Shown here piece after piece: positions 11,347 through 19,508 of a stretch of 64,000 nt of DNA. Numbering within the stretch: the stretch's first letter is position 1; the number at the start of each line of letters is the position of its first letter. Made by a program: the position numbers and the translations under genes. Source of the DNA: Hyphomicrobiales bacterium. Its GTDB lineage: Bacteria > Pseudomonadota > Alphaproteobacteria > Rhizobiales > Kaistiaceae. Under the pieces are notes generated by a model. The model had not been told where the DNA came from. It worked only from the letters and a program-made list of their open reading frames with translations, and made no database searches. The DNA lies in contig JAFKKF010000006.1 of assembly GCA_017305635.1 (NCBI GenBank), positions 496,001 through 560,000 on the forward strand. Direction: 5' to 3'.

Positions 11347-11724
11347 TCACAGCTTGCAATTGACCGTGTAGACGTGGGTCGGATCGGAACTGAACCTGAA
11401 CCAGAAGTCATCGGTCCTGTGGCCCTGGTCCAGGTCGCTTTCGATGATCTGCTCGTTCTGCACCACGCCGATATCGCCGCTCCAGGTGATGCGGCCGGGC
11501 ACGTAGCTGTAGGTCCCGGCGGTGTCCGGTCCATCCGGGGGGTGAAAGCGGTAGCTGTCACCTGCAATGGTCATCTCCCCGAGCGTCAGCATCAACGTAC
11601 GGACCGACGAAATACAGGTATAGGTGCCGTCCTGGATCGGCAGGGCGCCGTCAGCGGATTGGGCGCCGCCCGCGCACATCAGTGACAGGACGGATGCGGC
11701 AAGGGCAAGGCGGACGGGTCGCAT
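11347..11724 (-). CDS. Small secreted hypothetical protein, 125 aa
   Basis: The start at 11724 gives a clear signal peptide (MRPVRLALAASVLSLMCAGGAQSADG, cleavage likely after QSA). The mature part of about 100 residues looks beta-rich and has two Cys (TYTCISSV and the C-terminal VNCKL) that could form a disulfide. It contains GTYSYVPGRITWSGDIG, resembling the small extracytoplasmic beta-barrel proteins common in rhizobia. No family is assigned. It is divergent from the ATP-grasp operon, with about 210 bases between the starts. Confidence 0.6.
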   Translation of the reverse strand: MRPVRLALAASVLSLMCAGGAQSADGALPIQDGTYTCISSVRTLMLTLGEMTIAGDSYRFHPPDGPDTAGTYSYVPGRITWSGDIGVVQNEQIIESDLDQGHRTDDFWFRFSSDPTHVYTVNCKL

Positions 11725-11934
11725 CGGAATCTGTCTGTGGATCGTTGCGGACCGGCGAAAAGACAGCAAATTTGCGCCACGACTGCAAGCACGGCCATTG
11801 CTCAAGTCCTTCTCGGACCTGGAGACGGCGGCCAATGTCCCCTTCGCATGGCGGGGCCGGCAGGCCGTTGACGGGATCATCCGCGAATGCAACGAAAGCC
11901 CGGGCAGGGGCGCGGTTCCGGGAGAGCAGTCAAA

Positions 11935-13008
11935 ATGGGGGAAGCCTTCGATCATTCGATGGTCGAGGGATGGCGGGACGACATCAACAGCGGCTGCCTG
12001 TTCAACGCTGCGCTGGCGCGGGGCGTATCGGTCGGGCGCGTCTCCTTCTCGCCACGCCGGTCACAAACGCCCCAGCGGTGGCTCTGCATCAGGATCGGTT
12101 GGCGCCGCTACCTGTGTCGCAAGGCGGTGATCTACGCGAGCACCGGGCCGTTCGGCTGGCGCATGAGGCATATCAATCGCAAGGCGCCATCGATCACCGG
12201 GAGCAAGGAGAGAACGAGCAGCACCTTGCGCGCGGCCGGTATCCCCGTCCCCGAAGGCCGCGTCTTTGCGGGAAGCGAAATCGAGGCGGCCGTCGAATAT
12301 TTCCGCTCCCTCGGCCGCGAGGCTTGCCTCAAGCCGGATCGCGGCGAAGCGGGCGATTGCGCCGTCCCGCGCATCGGCGATCCGGAGCACTTCCGGTCTG
12401 CCTTCGCGCATGCCGCCGAGCGGCATGACTGGATCATCGTCGAGGAAAACGTCTCCGGGGCGGTGATTCGCTACATGGTGATCGGCACCAGGGTGGCCGC
12501 GGTCCGCCTCGACCGACCGGCCAGCGTGCTCGGGGACGGCGTCCGGACGATCGCCGAGCTGGTCGACGAGAGGAATGCCGAGACCCGTGCCGCCAATCTC
12601 CCGACCTGGGCGGAGATCGTCATCGACGAGGAATCGGACCGGATGCTGGCGCTCGCGGGATTGGCGATGAGCACGCGCCTTCCCGCCGGCCAGCGCGCCT
12701 TCCTCAGGGCAACGTCGAACGTCCCCACCGGCGCCGACGGGATCGGCAATCCTCAGGGATTGCACCCGAGCTATGCCGATGCGGCGCTGAGGGCCGTCGC
12801 GGCGGTCCCGGACCTGGTCCTGACCGCGGTCGATGTGATGGTCGCCGACTACAGGCAGCCGGCGACGCCGACCAACCACTGGTTCCTTGACCTGAACTCC
12901 GCGCCCGGAATTGCCAATTTCCATTTCATCAGGGAAGGCGAGCCGACGGACGTCGCCGGACAGATCATCGACTGGCTGCTTGCGGGGACCCCCGGACGGA
13001 AATCATGA
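11935..13008 (+). CDS. ATP-grasp domain ligase, cyanophycin synthetase/GshF-like
   Basis: The start at 11935 (357 aa) has GGGAGAG upstream, and a start 48 bases earlier is possible. The C-terminal two thirds is an ATP-grasp domain. The nucleotide Lys is in ACLKPDRGEAGD (K133), the hinge is WIIVEENVSG (E170/E171), a GDGVRTIAELV segment (200-210) is typical of cyanophycin synthetase and bifunctional glutathione synthetases, and the metal site is LTAVDVMVADY (D300) plus FLDLNSAPG (D319, N321). Most relatives have Glu where D319 stands. Such enzymes join a carboxylate to an amine through an acyl-phosphate. The N-terminal ~90 residues, rich in Arg, are not recognised. The next ATP-grasp gene overlaps it by 4 bases. 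Confidence 0.8.
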   Translation: MGEAFDHSMVEGWRDDINSGCLFNAALARGVSVGRVSFSPRRSQTPQRWLCIRIGWRRYLCRKAVIYASTGPFGWRMRHINRKAPSITGSKERTSSTLRAAGIPVPEGRVFAGSEIEAAVEYFRSLGREACLKPDRGEAGDCAVPRIGDPEHFRSAFAHAAERHDWIIVEENVSGAVIRYMVIGTRVAAVRLDRPASVLGDGVRTIAELVDERNAETRAANLPTWAEIVIDEESDRMLALAGLAMSTRLPAGQRAFLRATSNVPTGADGIGNPQGLHPSYADAALRAVAAVPDLVLTAVDVMVADYRQPATPTNHWFLDLNSAPGIANFHFIREGEPTDVAGQIIDWLLAGTPGRKS

Positions 13009-14216
13009 CCGATGAACCGAGCGCGCTCGCCCCGATTCCGCGCGTCCTGCTGTTCGCCATCCAAACCAGCCATGCGGGGAGCTGCCGTCTGCCGAAGCTC
13101 TTCAGGGAGGCGGGCTTCCGGGTAGGCATTCTGGGATTGCGCAGCAGCCTCCTGCAGACGACCCGCCATGCGGACGAGCGATTTGTCCTGTCGGCGCGAC
13201 GCTTCGAGCCGCGCATCCGCTCCAGCCTCGAAAGGGCTTTTGCGGCCTTCCGGCCCGATATCATCGTGCCCTGCGACGAGCGCGCCGTCTCGGTGGTCAA
13301 TTACTGGGTGGGCAGCGGCGCGGGGACCGCCGCGCTCACCCCTTCCCTCCGTGCATGCCTCGCCCATTCGCTCGGCAGCCTGGAGCGCTTGCCGGAGCGG
13401 AACTCGAAGCCCCGCGTGCTGGAGCTCGCCCGGTCCGTCGGCATACCCACCCCGCGGGAAGTGAAGGTGACGAATTCCGCGGAATGCAGGCGGGCCGCCG
13501 AAGCGTTCGGCTATCCGGTCGTGCTGAAGCTTTCGCATGGCGCGGGCGGGAACGGCGTCAGGCTCTGTGCGACGCGCGGGGATCTGGACGATGCCTTCCG
13601 GATTTTCGAGCGCGGGCAGTCATCTGCCAAGCTGTGGCGCAGACGGATACTGAAGCGGGACTGGTTCGGCTCCCGGTTCGACATCGTCGTCCAGGAATTC
13701 ATCGCCGGGCGACCGGCCATGAGCTGCGTCGCGGCATTTTCGGGCCGCGCCCTTTCGGTCGTCACCGCCTTTGCCGATCAGGTGAGCGAGTCGATGGGCC
13801 CCGCGACGATCGCGCGCATCGTCGACATTCCTGCGGCCCGCCGGATCACCGAGAGCATGGTAGAGGCGTTCGGGGCCTCCGGCTTCCTGTCCTTCGACTT
13901 CATTGTCGATGAGGCGGGCAGAGCCGTGCTCCTCGAATGCAATCCGCGCCCGACCCAGATCATGCATCTCGGCCATCTGGTTGGCGTCGACCTGGCACGC
14001 TCGATGCGCGAAGCGCTGGCGGGCGTGGCCGACATTCCGCGGGAATATCCGCGTGGCGAGCGCCAGGTCGCGTTGTTTCCCCAGGAATGGACGCGCCATC
14101 CCGCCAGCCCTGTCATTGCGGCGGCGTTCCACGACGTGCCCTGGGAGGATCCGGAGCTCCTGCGCGCCATCCTCAGCAAGCGCCCGATCACCTGGCGAGG
14201 ACGCCATATTCCATAG
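13005..14216 (+). CDS. ATP-grasp domain ligase, carbamoyl-phosphate-synthase-like
   Basis: This 403-residue protein starts inside the stop of the preceding gene (ATGA overlap), so translation is coupled. It has a pre-ATP-grasp domain (DIIVPCDERAVSV, 85-97), the nucleotide-binding strand VVLKLSHGAGGNGV (K175), the hinge VVQEFIAGRPAMS (E231) and an intact metal site, FDFIVDEAG and ECNPRPTQIMH (E311, N313, R315). All catalytic positions seem present. This subgroup resembles amino-acid ligases of natural-product and cell-surface pathways rather than housekeeping CPSase or PurD. The substrate cannot be inferred. Having two different ATP-grasp ligases in one operon suggests successive or paired bond-forming steps. 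Confidence 0.85.
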   Translation: MTDEPSALAPIPRVLLFAIQTSHAGSCRLPKLFREAGFRVGILGLRSSLLQTTRHADERFVLSARRFEPRIRSSLERAFAAFRPDIIVPCDERAVSVVNYWVGSGAGTAALTPSLRACLAHSLGSLERLPERNSKPRVLELARSVGIPTPREVKVTNSAECRRAAEAFGYPVVLKLSHGAGGNGVRLCATRGDLDDAFRIFERGQSSAKLWRRRILKRDWFGSRFDIVVQEFIAGRPAMSCVAAFSGRALSVVTAFADQVSESMGPATIARIVDIPAARRITESMVEAFGASGFLSFDFIVDEAGRAVLLECNPRPTQIMHLGHLVGVDLARSMREALAGVADIPREYPRGERQVALFPQEWTRHPASPVIAAAFHDVPWEDPELLRAILSKRPITWRGRHIP

Positions 14217-14322
14217 AACGCGCCCTGGCGACGGAAGGTAGCGATTCGAGGACGTTTTGCCGCACCCCCGGTACGACGGTATAACCCGGCCGGGAGCATG
14301 CGGAATCAAAATGGGGGGACTG

Positions 14323-15885
14323 ATGTTTCTGCGCATATTGGCGATTGCGATCTTCGTGATGCTTGCCGCTGTCCAGGTGAGGGCCGATCCGCTGCCGCGG
14401 GGATTTTCCCTCGGCGGCGACGACACTCCCCAGAAGCCGGTTACGAAGGACGGGACGACCACGTTCCAGATCTTCGACAAGCAGTGCAACAACGTTCCCT
14501 ACGGCGATGATCGAGGCGAGAGCGATTGCACCAACGGCAACATCCGCTCGGACATGCAGTTCTCCCCCGAGGCGAAGATGGGCCAGTTGCTCGAGTATCG
14601 CTTCGACATCCGGCTCAATGCCGATTTCGCCTATCCCGGATACCGCAACGATCATGCATTCGGTTTCTATCCGGGCGCGTGGGACACCCGGCTGCGCATC
14701 GCGAGCTGGGAAGGTCCGCTGCTTCACAATTTCCTCTACATGATCAAGGCGGATGCCAAGAACGGCATCAGCTTCCTCGCGCGGCAGTGCCAGGCGCCCG
14801 AGCAGTTCGGGAACTGGGTCAGCTTCTCGATGAAGGTCAAATGGGCGGCCGACGATACCGGCTGGATCAAGGTGACCTGCGACGACCGGATCGTCTATGC
14901 CGACGAAGGCGTGGCCACCGATCAGCCGCCGCATTGCTTCATCACGAACGTCTGCGAGCCCGATCTCGTCAAGCATCCGAAGAGCGTCCTCTTGAAGCTT
15001 GGCCCCGTCATGGCGGGGTTTGGCTACGAGTGGAAGAAATACGGTTATGCCTCGCCCTTCACGCCGGTGCAGAAGGAAGGCATTGCCGTCAGCTTCCGCA
15101 ACATCGCCATAACGACAGGAGCGGTCGACTACGAAGAAGCCGACACGCTGGCGATGCGGCAGCTCCAGGAGAAGCTGACCGAGCTCGGCTGCGATCCGGG
15201 GCCGGCGGATGGCGTCCCCACCCGGCAGACGAGGGAGGCCGCCCTTTCCTGTCGCGTCTTTGCCGAGGGAACCTTGCCGGCGAAGCTGACGGTTGCGACC
15301 GTGAAGGACTTTCTCGCCGCCTACAGCACGGCAGGCGTGGCCGCGCTTCCCCATGGCGGCATCGACCTGCCGAAGGCCGAGGTTCCCGTCCAGATCGGCG
15401 AGGTGCAGTCCGAGAAGCAGGGGACCGTTTCCGAGGTCGCATCCTACCTGCACTTCAAGGCGCCGGGGGTCGATGGGCGTATCGACATGGGCATCATCGG
15501 CCTGTACTCGCGCAAGAACGAGAACCTGAGCGGCCTGCGCCTGTCGCTGGACCTCGACCTCACCGATCCCCAAATCAAGGCGCTGCGGGCCTGCGGCGTG
15601 GTGGTCGATGTCCTGAAGCGAGGGGGCTTGAAGACGGAGGTGACGATCAAGCGAGCCACCTTGATATTGTGGCAGAAGGACACGAACTTCACCCTCCCTA
15701 AGCCGGAATGCGTCTCGGCGGCTCTGTCGAAGCGCGCGCGCGCCAAGGTCGAGTTCGTGCTCTCGCATTTCCGCGACATCGCCATCGCGCTTCTGCAGCA
15801 GGGTCGGTCGGGGGAACTGCACCACCAGGGCGCCGAGGTCTTCTTCAAGCGGGTGGCGCTGGGCGAGATTTCCGTGGGGACATGA
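14323..15885 (+). CDS. Secreted polysaccharide-lyase-like protein with a PG-binding-like segment
   Basis: The ATG at 14323 has GGGGGGACTG directly upstream and gives a clean signal peptide (MFLRILAIAIFVMLAAVQVRA, then DPLP). An ATG 12 bases earlier is an alternative. The mature protein is 498 residues. Its first ~240 residues resemble the jelly-roll of heparin-lyase/alginate-lyase-like proteins (LLEYRFDIRLNADF, FGNWVSFSMKVKWAADDTGWI, then CDDRIVYAD). A segment from about residue 273 (LQEKLTELGCDPGPADGVP) resembles a peptidoglycan-binding repeat. The C-terminal ~150 residues are unassigned. Lyase activity is a family-level guess. It lies 106 bases after the ATP-grasp pair on the same strand. 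Confidence 0.7.
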   Translation: MFLRILAIAIFVMLAAVQVRADPLPRGFSLGGDDTPQKPVTKDGTTTFQIFDKQCNNVPYGDDRGESDCTNGNIRSDMQFSPEAKMGQLLEYRFDIRLNADFAYPGYRNDHAFGFYPGAWDTRLRIASWEGPLLHNFLYMIKADAKNGISFLARQCQAPEQFGNWVSFSMKVKWAADDTGWIKVTCDDRIVYADEGVATDQPPHCFITNVCEPDLVKHPKSVLLKLGPVMAGFGYEWKKYGYASPFTPVQKEGIAVSFRNIAITTGAVDYEEADTLAMRQLQEKLTELGCDPGPADGVPTRQTREAALSCRVFAEGTLPAKLTVATVKDFLAAYSTAGVAALPHGGIDLPKAEVPVQIGEVQSEKQGTVSEVASYLHFKAPGVDGRIDMGIIGLYSRKNENLSGLRLSLDLDLTDPQIKALRACGVVVDVLKRGGLKTEVTIKRATLILWQKDTNFTLPKPECVSAALSKRARAKVEFVLSHFRDIAIALLQQGRSGELHHQGAEVFFKRVALGEISVGT

Positions 15886-15945
15886 ACGGAGCATCGCGAG
15901 CCGGCGGGAGGGCGGCGCCGGCCAGGCCGAATCCGTTGGTTCGCG

Positions 15946-17373
15946 CTACAGCAGCGACTTCACCACCTTGCCGTTCGCGTTCCTCGGCAGCTCGCTTCGG
16001 AACTCGAAGCGCGCGGGCACCTTGAAGGGCGCCAGCCGCTGGCGGCAATGCGCGACCAGTTCCCGCTCGCCGAGCGGGGACCGCAGGACGACAAAGGCGA
16101 TCACCTCCTGGCCGAGCCTTGCCGAAGTGGCCCCGACCACCGCGGCATCGGCCACGAGAGGGTGTTCGCGCAGCGCCTGCTCGACCTCCTGCGCGTGAAC
16201 CATCAATCCGCCGCGCTTTATCAGGTCGGCGGATCGTCCATCGAGGCGGAGCAGCCCGTCCTCGCCCATTCTTCCGTAGTCGCCGGGATAGTACCACCCG
16301 TCGCGGAAGCCTTCGGTGGCGTTCGCGGCGGCATCCGCGCCGGGGCCCACCACGCCCGGGCCCCGCACGCGAACGAGGCCGCTCACGCCCGCGCCGACGG
16401 AGCGGCCGTGCTCGTCGGCGATTTCGACTTCGATCCCGACGGCGGGTCTTCCGGCGAGGCTCGGATCGTCGCCGTCCATCTCGCTGGAGATCACCGCGAT
16501 CATTCCCGTGCCGGTGCTGCCGTAATAATCGATCAGCCTCGGCGTGACGAATTGCCTGACCAGCCTCCGGTCCTCGGGCTGCAACCTGCCGGTGGTCGAA
16601 ACGAATGCCCGCAATGCGGGCATGGCGACCGGATGCCGATGGCGCGCCTCGACCAGGGCCGCGATCGAGTTCGGCGAAAGCGACAGGGCGGTGATCGCAC
16701 CATCGTTCACCCGGGAGACCAGCTCGGACGGCTCGAACAGCGGGAGAAAGAGCACCAGCGTGGCCCCGCCGAGCAGGGCGCACAGCGCGTGTTCGCGGCC
16801 TGCCGCATAGGTCACCGGCAATCCGGCCAGAAATCGGTCGTCCCTCGAAAAGACCCCTTCCAGCGAGCGTGTCGAGAAGCGGGCGAAGAGGTTCTCGTGG
16901 GTGACCGGCATCGCCTTCGGCCTCCCGGTCGTCCCCGAGGTCAGCAGAAAGACGTAGGGGATGCCGGCGGCGTCGACCGGCTCGCTCTCGTCGGGGCCAA
17001 GGCCGCGGGCGTCGGATACCGGTGCGCTCGCGGCGCTCCAACCGCCCGGCACCTCGTCGTCGACCAGGACCGCGCGTGGCCTGAACTCGGCCAGCAGGCG
17101 CTCCTGCTCAGGTCGCGTGCCGCGCCAGTCAATGGGAAGGATGGTGGCGCCGAGGCGCATCACGGCGAAGTTCGCGGCAAGGTGCTCGGGCGTGTCGCGA
17201 AGGCGAAGGCCGACCGCGTCGCCTCTCGCGACCCCCCGTTGGCGCAGGAGCCGGGCGATCTGCCTGATCCGCCGCTCCAGATCCGAATAGGTCAGGCCGA
17301 TATCCGCGGCCTCGATCGCAACGGCGTTGCCGCGGTGGCGGGCAAGGTAGGCGATCCGCGAGGAGAGGTTCAT
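15946..17373 (-). CDS. AMP-dependent synthetase/ligase (ANL superfamily)
   Basis: The ATG at 17373 lies in the 4-base overlap ATGA with the upstream carrier-thioesterase gene and gives 475 residues. The frame is open far upstream but that part lies inside the other gene. All core adenylation motifs are present: P-loop TSGTTGRPK (145-153), YGSTGTG (284-290), YYPGDYG (GD at 364-365), the hinge Arg in RLDGRSADLIKRGG (R380), and the C-terminal NANGKVVKS with catalytic Lys (K469). The enzyme should activate a carboxylic acid as an acyl-AMP and load it onto a thiol, most plausibly the phosphopantetheine of the carrier encoded next to it. There is no condensation domain. The substrate is unknown. 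Confidence 0.9.
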   Translation of the reverse strand: MNLSSRIAYLARHRGNAVAIEAADIGLTYSDLERRIRQIARLLRQRGVARGDAVGLRLRDTPEHLAANFAVMRLGATILPIDWRGTRPEQERLLAEFRPRAVLVDDEVPGGWSAASAPVSDARGLGPDESEPVDAAGIPYVFLLTSGTTGRPKAMPVTHENLFARFSTRSLEGVFSRDDRFLAGLPVTYAAGREHALCALLGGATLVLFLPLFEPSELVSRVNDGAITALSLSPNSIAALVEARHRHPVAMPALRAFVSTTGRLQPEDRRLVRQFVTPRLIDYYGSTGTGMIAVISSEMDGDDPSLAGRPAVGIEVEIADEHGRSVGAGVSGLVRVRGPGVVGPGADAAANATEGFRDGWYYPGDYGRMGEDGLLRLDGRSADLIKRGGLMVHAQEVEQALREHPLVADAAVVGATSARLGQEVIAFVVLRSPLGERELVAHCRQRLAPFKVPARFEFRSELPRNANGKVVKSLL

Positions 17374-18425
17374 GCGCTGGCCGGCACGCGCGCGGCCGAT
17401 GGCTGCAGGAAGGCGTCGCAGGCCCGGCACACGGAAGCCAGTCCGCCTGTGAACAGATCCGAGTGGGGGACGCCGACCTCGACGAACTCGCCGCGCGGCA
17501 GCAGGGGCGGATAGCCGCGCACCGGGTGACAGAGCGCCTCGCGTCGTGCCGGCGTGTGGATGAGCAGGGTCGGGCAGTCGACGGGCTTCGGGCGGTACCG
17601 GGCAATCGAGATGACCATGGCGCGGTTCACCAGCGCGCGCCGTTCGGCGGCGCTCGGCGATCCTGCGGCCCTGATCTCGCGCAGCAGCGACCATCGCGCC
17701 CCTGCCCATTTGGCACGCTTGACCGCCAACCGCAGTCCCGACCGATACAGGAACGGCGCCTTCCTGTCCGTCGATGGATCGATGAGGATGAGGCGGTCGA
17801 CGCTTTCGCCGGCCTCGATGAGCATCCGCGCCATCTCGTAGGCGATCGTCGACCCGCCGCAATGGCCGAGAAGCCAATAGGGGCCGGTCGGCTGGACGGC
17901 GCGGATCGAGGCCAGATGGTGAGCGGCCAGGGAAGCAGCGGTAGTCATCGGCTGCTCGCCTTCCTCCAGTCCCGGCGCGCGCAGTCCATAGACCGCGTTG
18001 GGGATCTGGAGGCTTTCGGCGATGTGCAGCGACGCCACCGGCGTGCCGCTCATCCCATGAACGCAGAAGAGCGCCGGCAGGCGGCCACCGGGCCGAAGTA
18101 GGGCGACCGGCAATTCGCCGCGGCGTGGCGCCGACCGGCCAGCGACCCTGGCGGCGAGCCGGCGCGGCGTCGGTGCATCGACCAGCGCGGAGACCGAGAG
18201 CGTGACCTTCAGCCGGCGCTCCAATTCCGCCATCAGCGACTCGGCCATGAGCGAGTCGCCGCCCAGCCGGAAGAAGTCGTCATCGGCGGCGACCTCCTCC
18301 ACTTCCAGCACTTCGGCGAATATCCGGGCGAGCTCCGTAGCGACGTCGCCGCGCGCTTGCGGCGAATATTCGAGTCCCGCATCGCGCCCCGGTCGAGGCT
18401 TCGCTGCCCGTAGAGCAGAAATCAT
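17370..18425 (-). CDS. Acyl/peptidyl carrier protein-thioesterase didomain protein
   Basis: The 351-residue protein has a carrier domain at about 25-95 with the phosphopantetheine motif FFRLGGDSLMAE (S58). A type I thioesterase follows from about 115. Its nucleophile elbow is LLGHCGGSTIA, so Cys189 replaces the usual Ser. The triad is completed by Asp216 (LIDPSTD) and His321 (GVPHSDLF). Cys-type thioesterases are known in several non-ribosomal systems and often favour transfer to an amine or strained-ring formation over hydrolysis. A GTG at 18428 is an alternative start, with GGGGGG just upstream of both. It is coupled by a 4-base overlap to the adenylating ligase. Confidence 0.9.
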   Translation of the reverse strand: MISALRAAKPRPGRDAGLEYSPQARGDVATELARIFAEVLEVEEVAADDDFFRLGGDSLMAESLMAELERRLKVTLSVSALVDAPTPRRLAARVAGRSAPRRGELPVALLRPGGRLPALFCVHGMSGTPVASLHIAESLQIPNAVYGLRAPGLEEGEQPMTTAASLAAHHLASIRAVQPTGPYWLLGHCGGSTIAYEMARMLIEAGESVDRLILIDPSTDRKAPFLYRSGLRLAVKRAKWAGARWSLLREIRAAGSPSAAERRALVNRAMVISIARYRPKPVDCPTLLIHTPARREALCHPVRGYPPLLPRGEFVEVGVPHSDLFTGGLASVCRACDAFLQPSAARVPASA

Positions 18426-18619
18426 CACGGCCCCCCAGCCATGGCCAAACTATTTATGGAAGCGCAATCCCTCCCGTTACTTCCGGTCCATTATGGCCCA
18501 GCAACCAATCCGGGTCATCCACCATTCGGTTGACACGCGGCCTCAAGCGCGGCCGGCAATTGCCGTCGCTCCCCTTCGGCGTCATCGGCGAACATGGCCG
18601 CTCGTTCCCGCTTACGCGG
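18426..18619. other. Intergenic region upstream of the carrier-thioesterase operon
   Basis: These 194 bases separate the FMN reductase stop from the carrier-thioesterase start on the - strand. The part nearest the start is AT-richer than its surroundings (around 18448-18495, with CATAAT- and CATAAA-like hexamers on -), so a promoter is plausible, but no convincing -35/-10 pair was found. No gene is supported here. Confidence 0.4.
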
Positions 18620-19192
18620 CTATGCGTCCTTCGGCAGGACCGAGAGCACCCGGGCGATGAATATGTGGAATTCCTCCATGAACTTGCGGAGGAACTGTTC
18701 CGTCCCCTCATTGGTGACCTCGCCGTCATCGGCAATCAGTCCGGGCTTGAACTGGATATAGGCCTCGGGGGCGTTCATCTGCGGCGAGTTGCAGAAGCTC
18801 AGTATGCTGCGCAGGTGCTGCTGGCCGACGGCCGTACCGATCGCGCCGGGCGAGGTGCCGATCACGGCCGAGGGCTTCCGCGCAAGCGAGTTCGTGCCAT
18901 AGGGGCGGCTCGCCCAGTCGATGGCATTCTTCAAGGCGCCGGGTATGGAGCGGTTATATTCCGGCGTCACGAAGAGGACGCCGTCGACCGCCGCTATGGC
19001 TTCCTTGAAGGCACGGGCGACCGGCGGATAGTTCGGATCATAGTCGTAGCTGTAGAGCGGCAGGTCGGCGAAGCGGATCTCCGTCATGTCGAGCTCCGGC
19101 GGCGCCAGGCGCACCAGGGCCTTGGCGAGCTTCCGGTTGATCGAGTTCTTAGCGAGGCTGCCGACGAAATACCCGACTTTGTGCGTGGTCAT
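18620..19192 (-). CDS. NADPH-dependent FMN reductase
   Basis: The ATG at 19192 is set by AAGGAGA seven bases upstream and gives 190 residues. The flavodoxin-like fold has an N-terminal phosphate loop (VGYFVGSLAKNSINRKLA) and the family signature TPEYNRSIPGALKNAIDWASRP, followed by a GTSPGAIGTAVGQQHLR segment. Members reduce FMN or quinones/azo compounds with NAD(P)H in the cytoplasm, often as dimers (ChrR/YieF, AzoR-like). It is followed at about 190 bases by the carrier-thioesterase gene on the same strand, but no link is evident. Confidence 0.9.
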   Translation of the reverse strand: MTTHKVGYFVGSLAKNSINRKLAKALVRLAPPELDMTEIRFADLPLYSYDYDPNYPPVARAFKEAIAAVDGVLFVTPEYNRSIPGALKNAIDWASRPYGTNSLARKPSAVIGTSPGAIGTAVGQQHLRSILSFCNSPQMNAPEAYIQFKPGLIADDGEVTNEGTEQFLRKFMEEFHIFIARVLSVLPKDA

Positions 19193-19508
19193 GGAACTTC
19201 TCCTTGGAACGGGCAGCAGCTCCGGCGACGCTTCCGGGATGCACGCCATCGACCGGATAGCTGGCGCCGAGGATGACGCCTGCCAGGTCCGGCAGGTCAT
19301 CGCGTCGTCCCGGTCCGATAGCCGCCGCATCGGCGCCGCGGCAGCGCGCGCTCGCCGACGCCATCCGCCGCGGAGCGAGGCCGGCGCCGCTGCCGCACGT
19401 GCCGGATCTCCCCGGCACCGAGATGCGCAACCTGCACGATTCGCTTCGTCCAGGTCGGACAACGCTCTCCGGAACGGCCTATATCCGCGGGCTCGCCTGC
19501 CGGCGAGC
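19193..19508. other. 316-base gap without a recognisable gene
   Basis: Short open frames exist on both strands, but they are Arg/Ala/Pro-rich, lack ribosome-binding sites and have no recognisable motif. No hairpin terminator or clear promoter was seen. The segment holds the leader of the FMN reductase gene (AAGGAGA just before 19192) and the 3' flank of the small secreted gene at 19509. Confidence 0.5.

Noticed and set aside
15946..17877. A 643-residue version of the adenylating ligase
   Set aside because: The extra N-terminus lies entirely inside the carrier-thioesterase gene; the ATGA overlap and the family length support the start at 17373.
17370..18425. Thioesterase domain inactive because the usual Ser is missing
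   Set aside because: Cys occupies the nucleophile position and Asp and His are in place, as in known Cys-type thioesterases.
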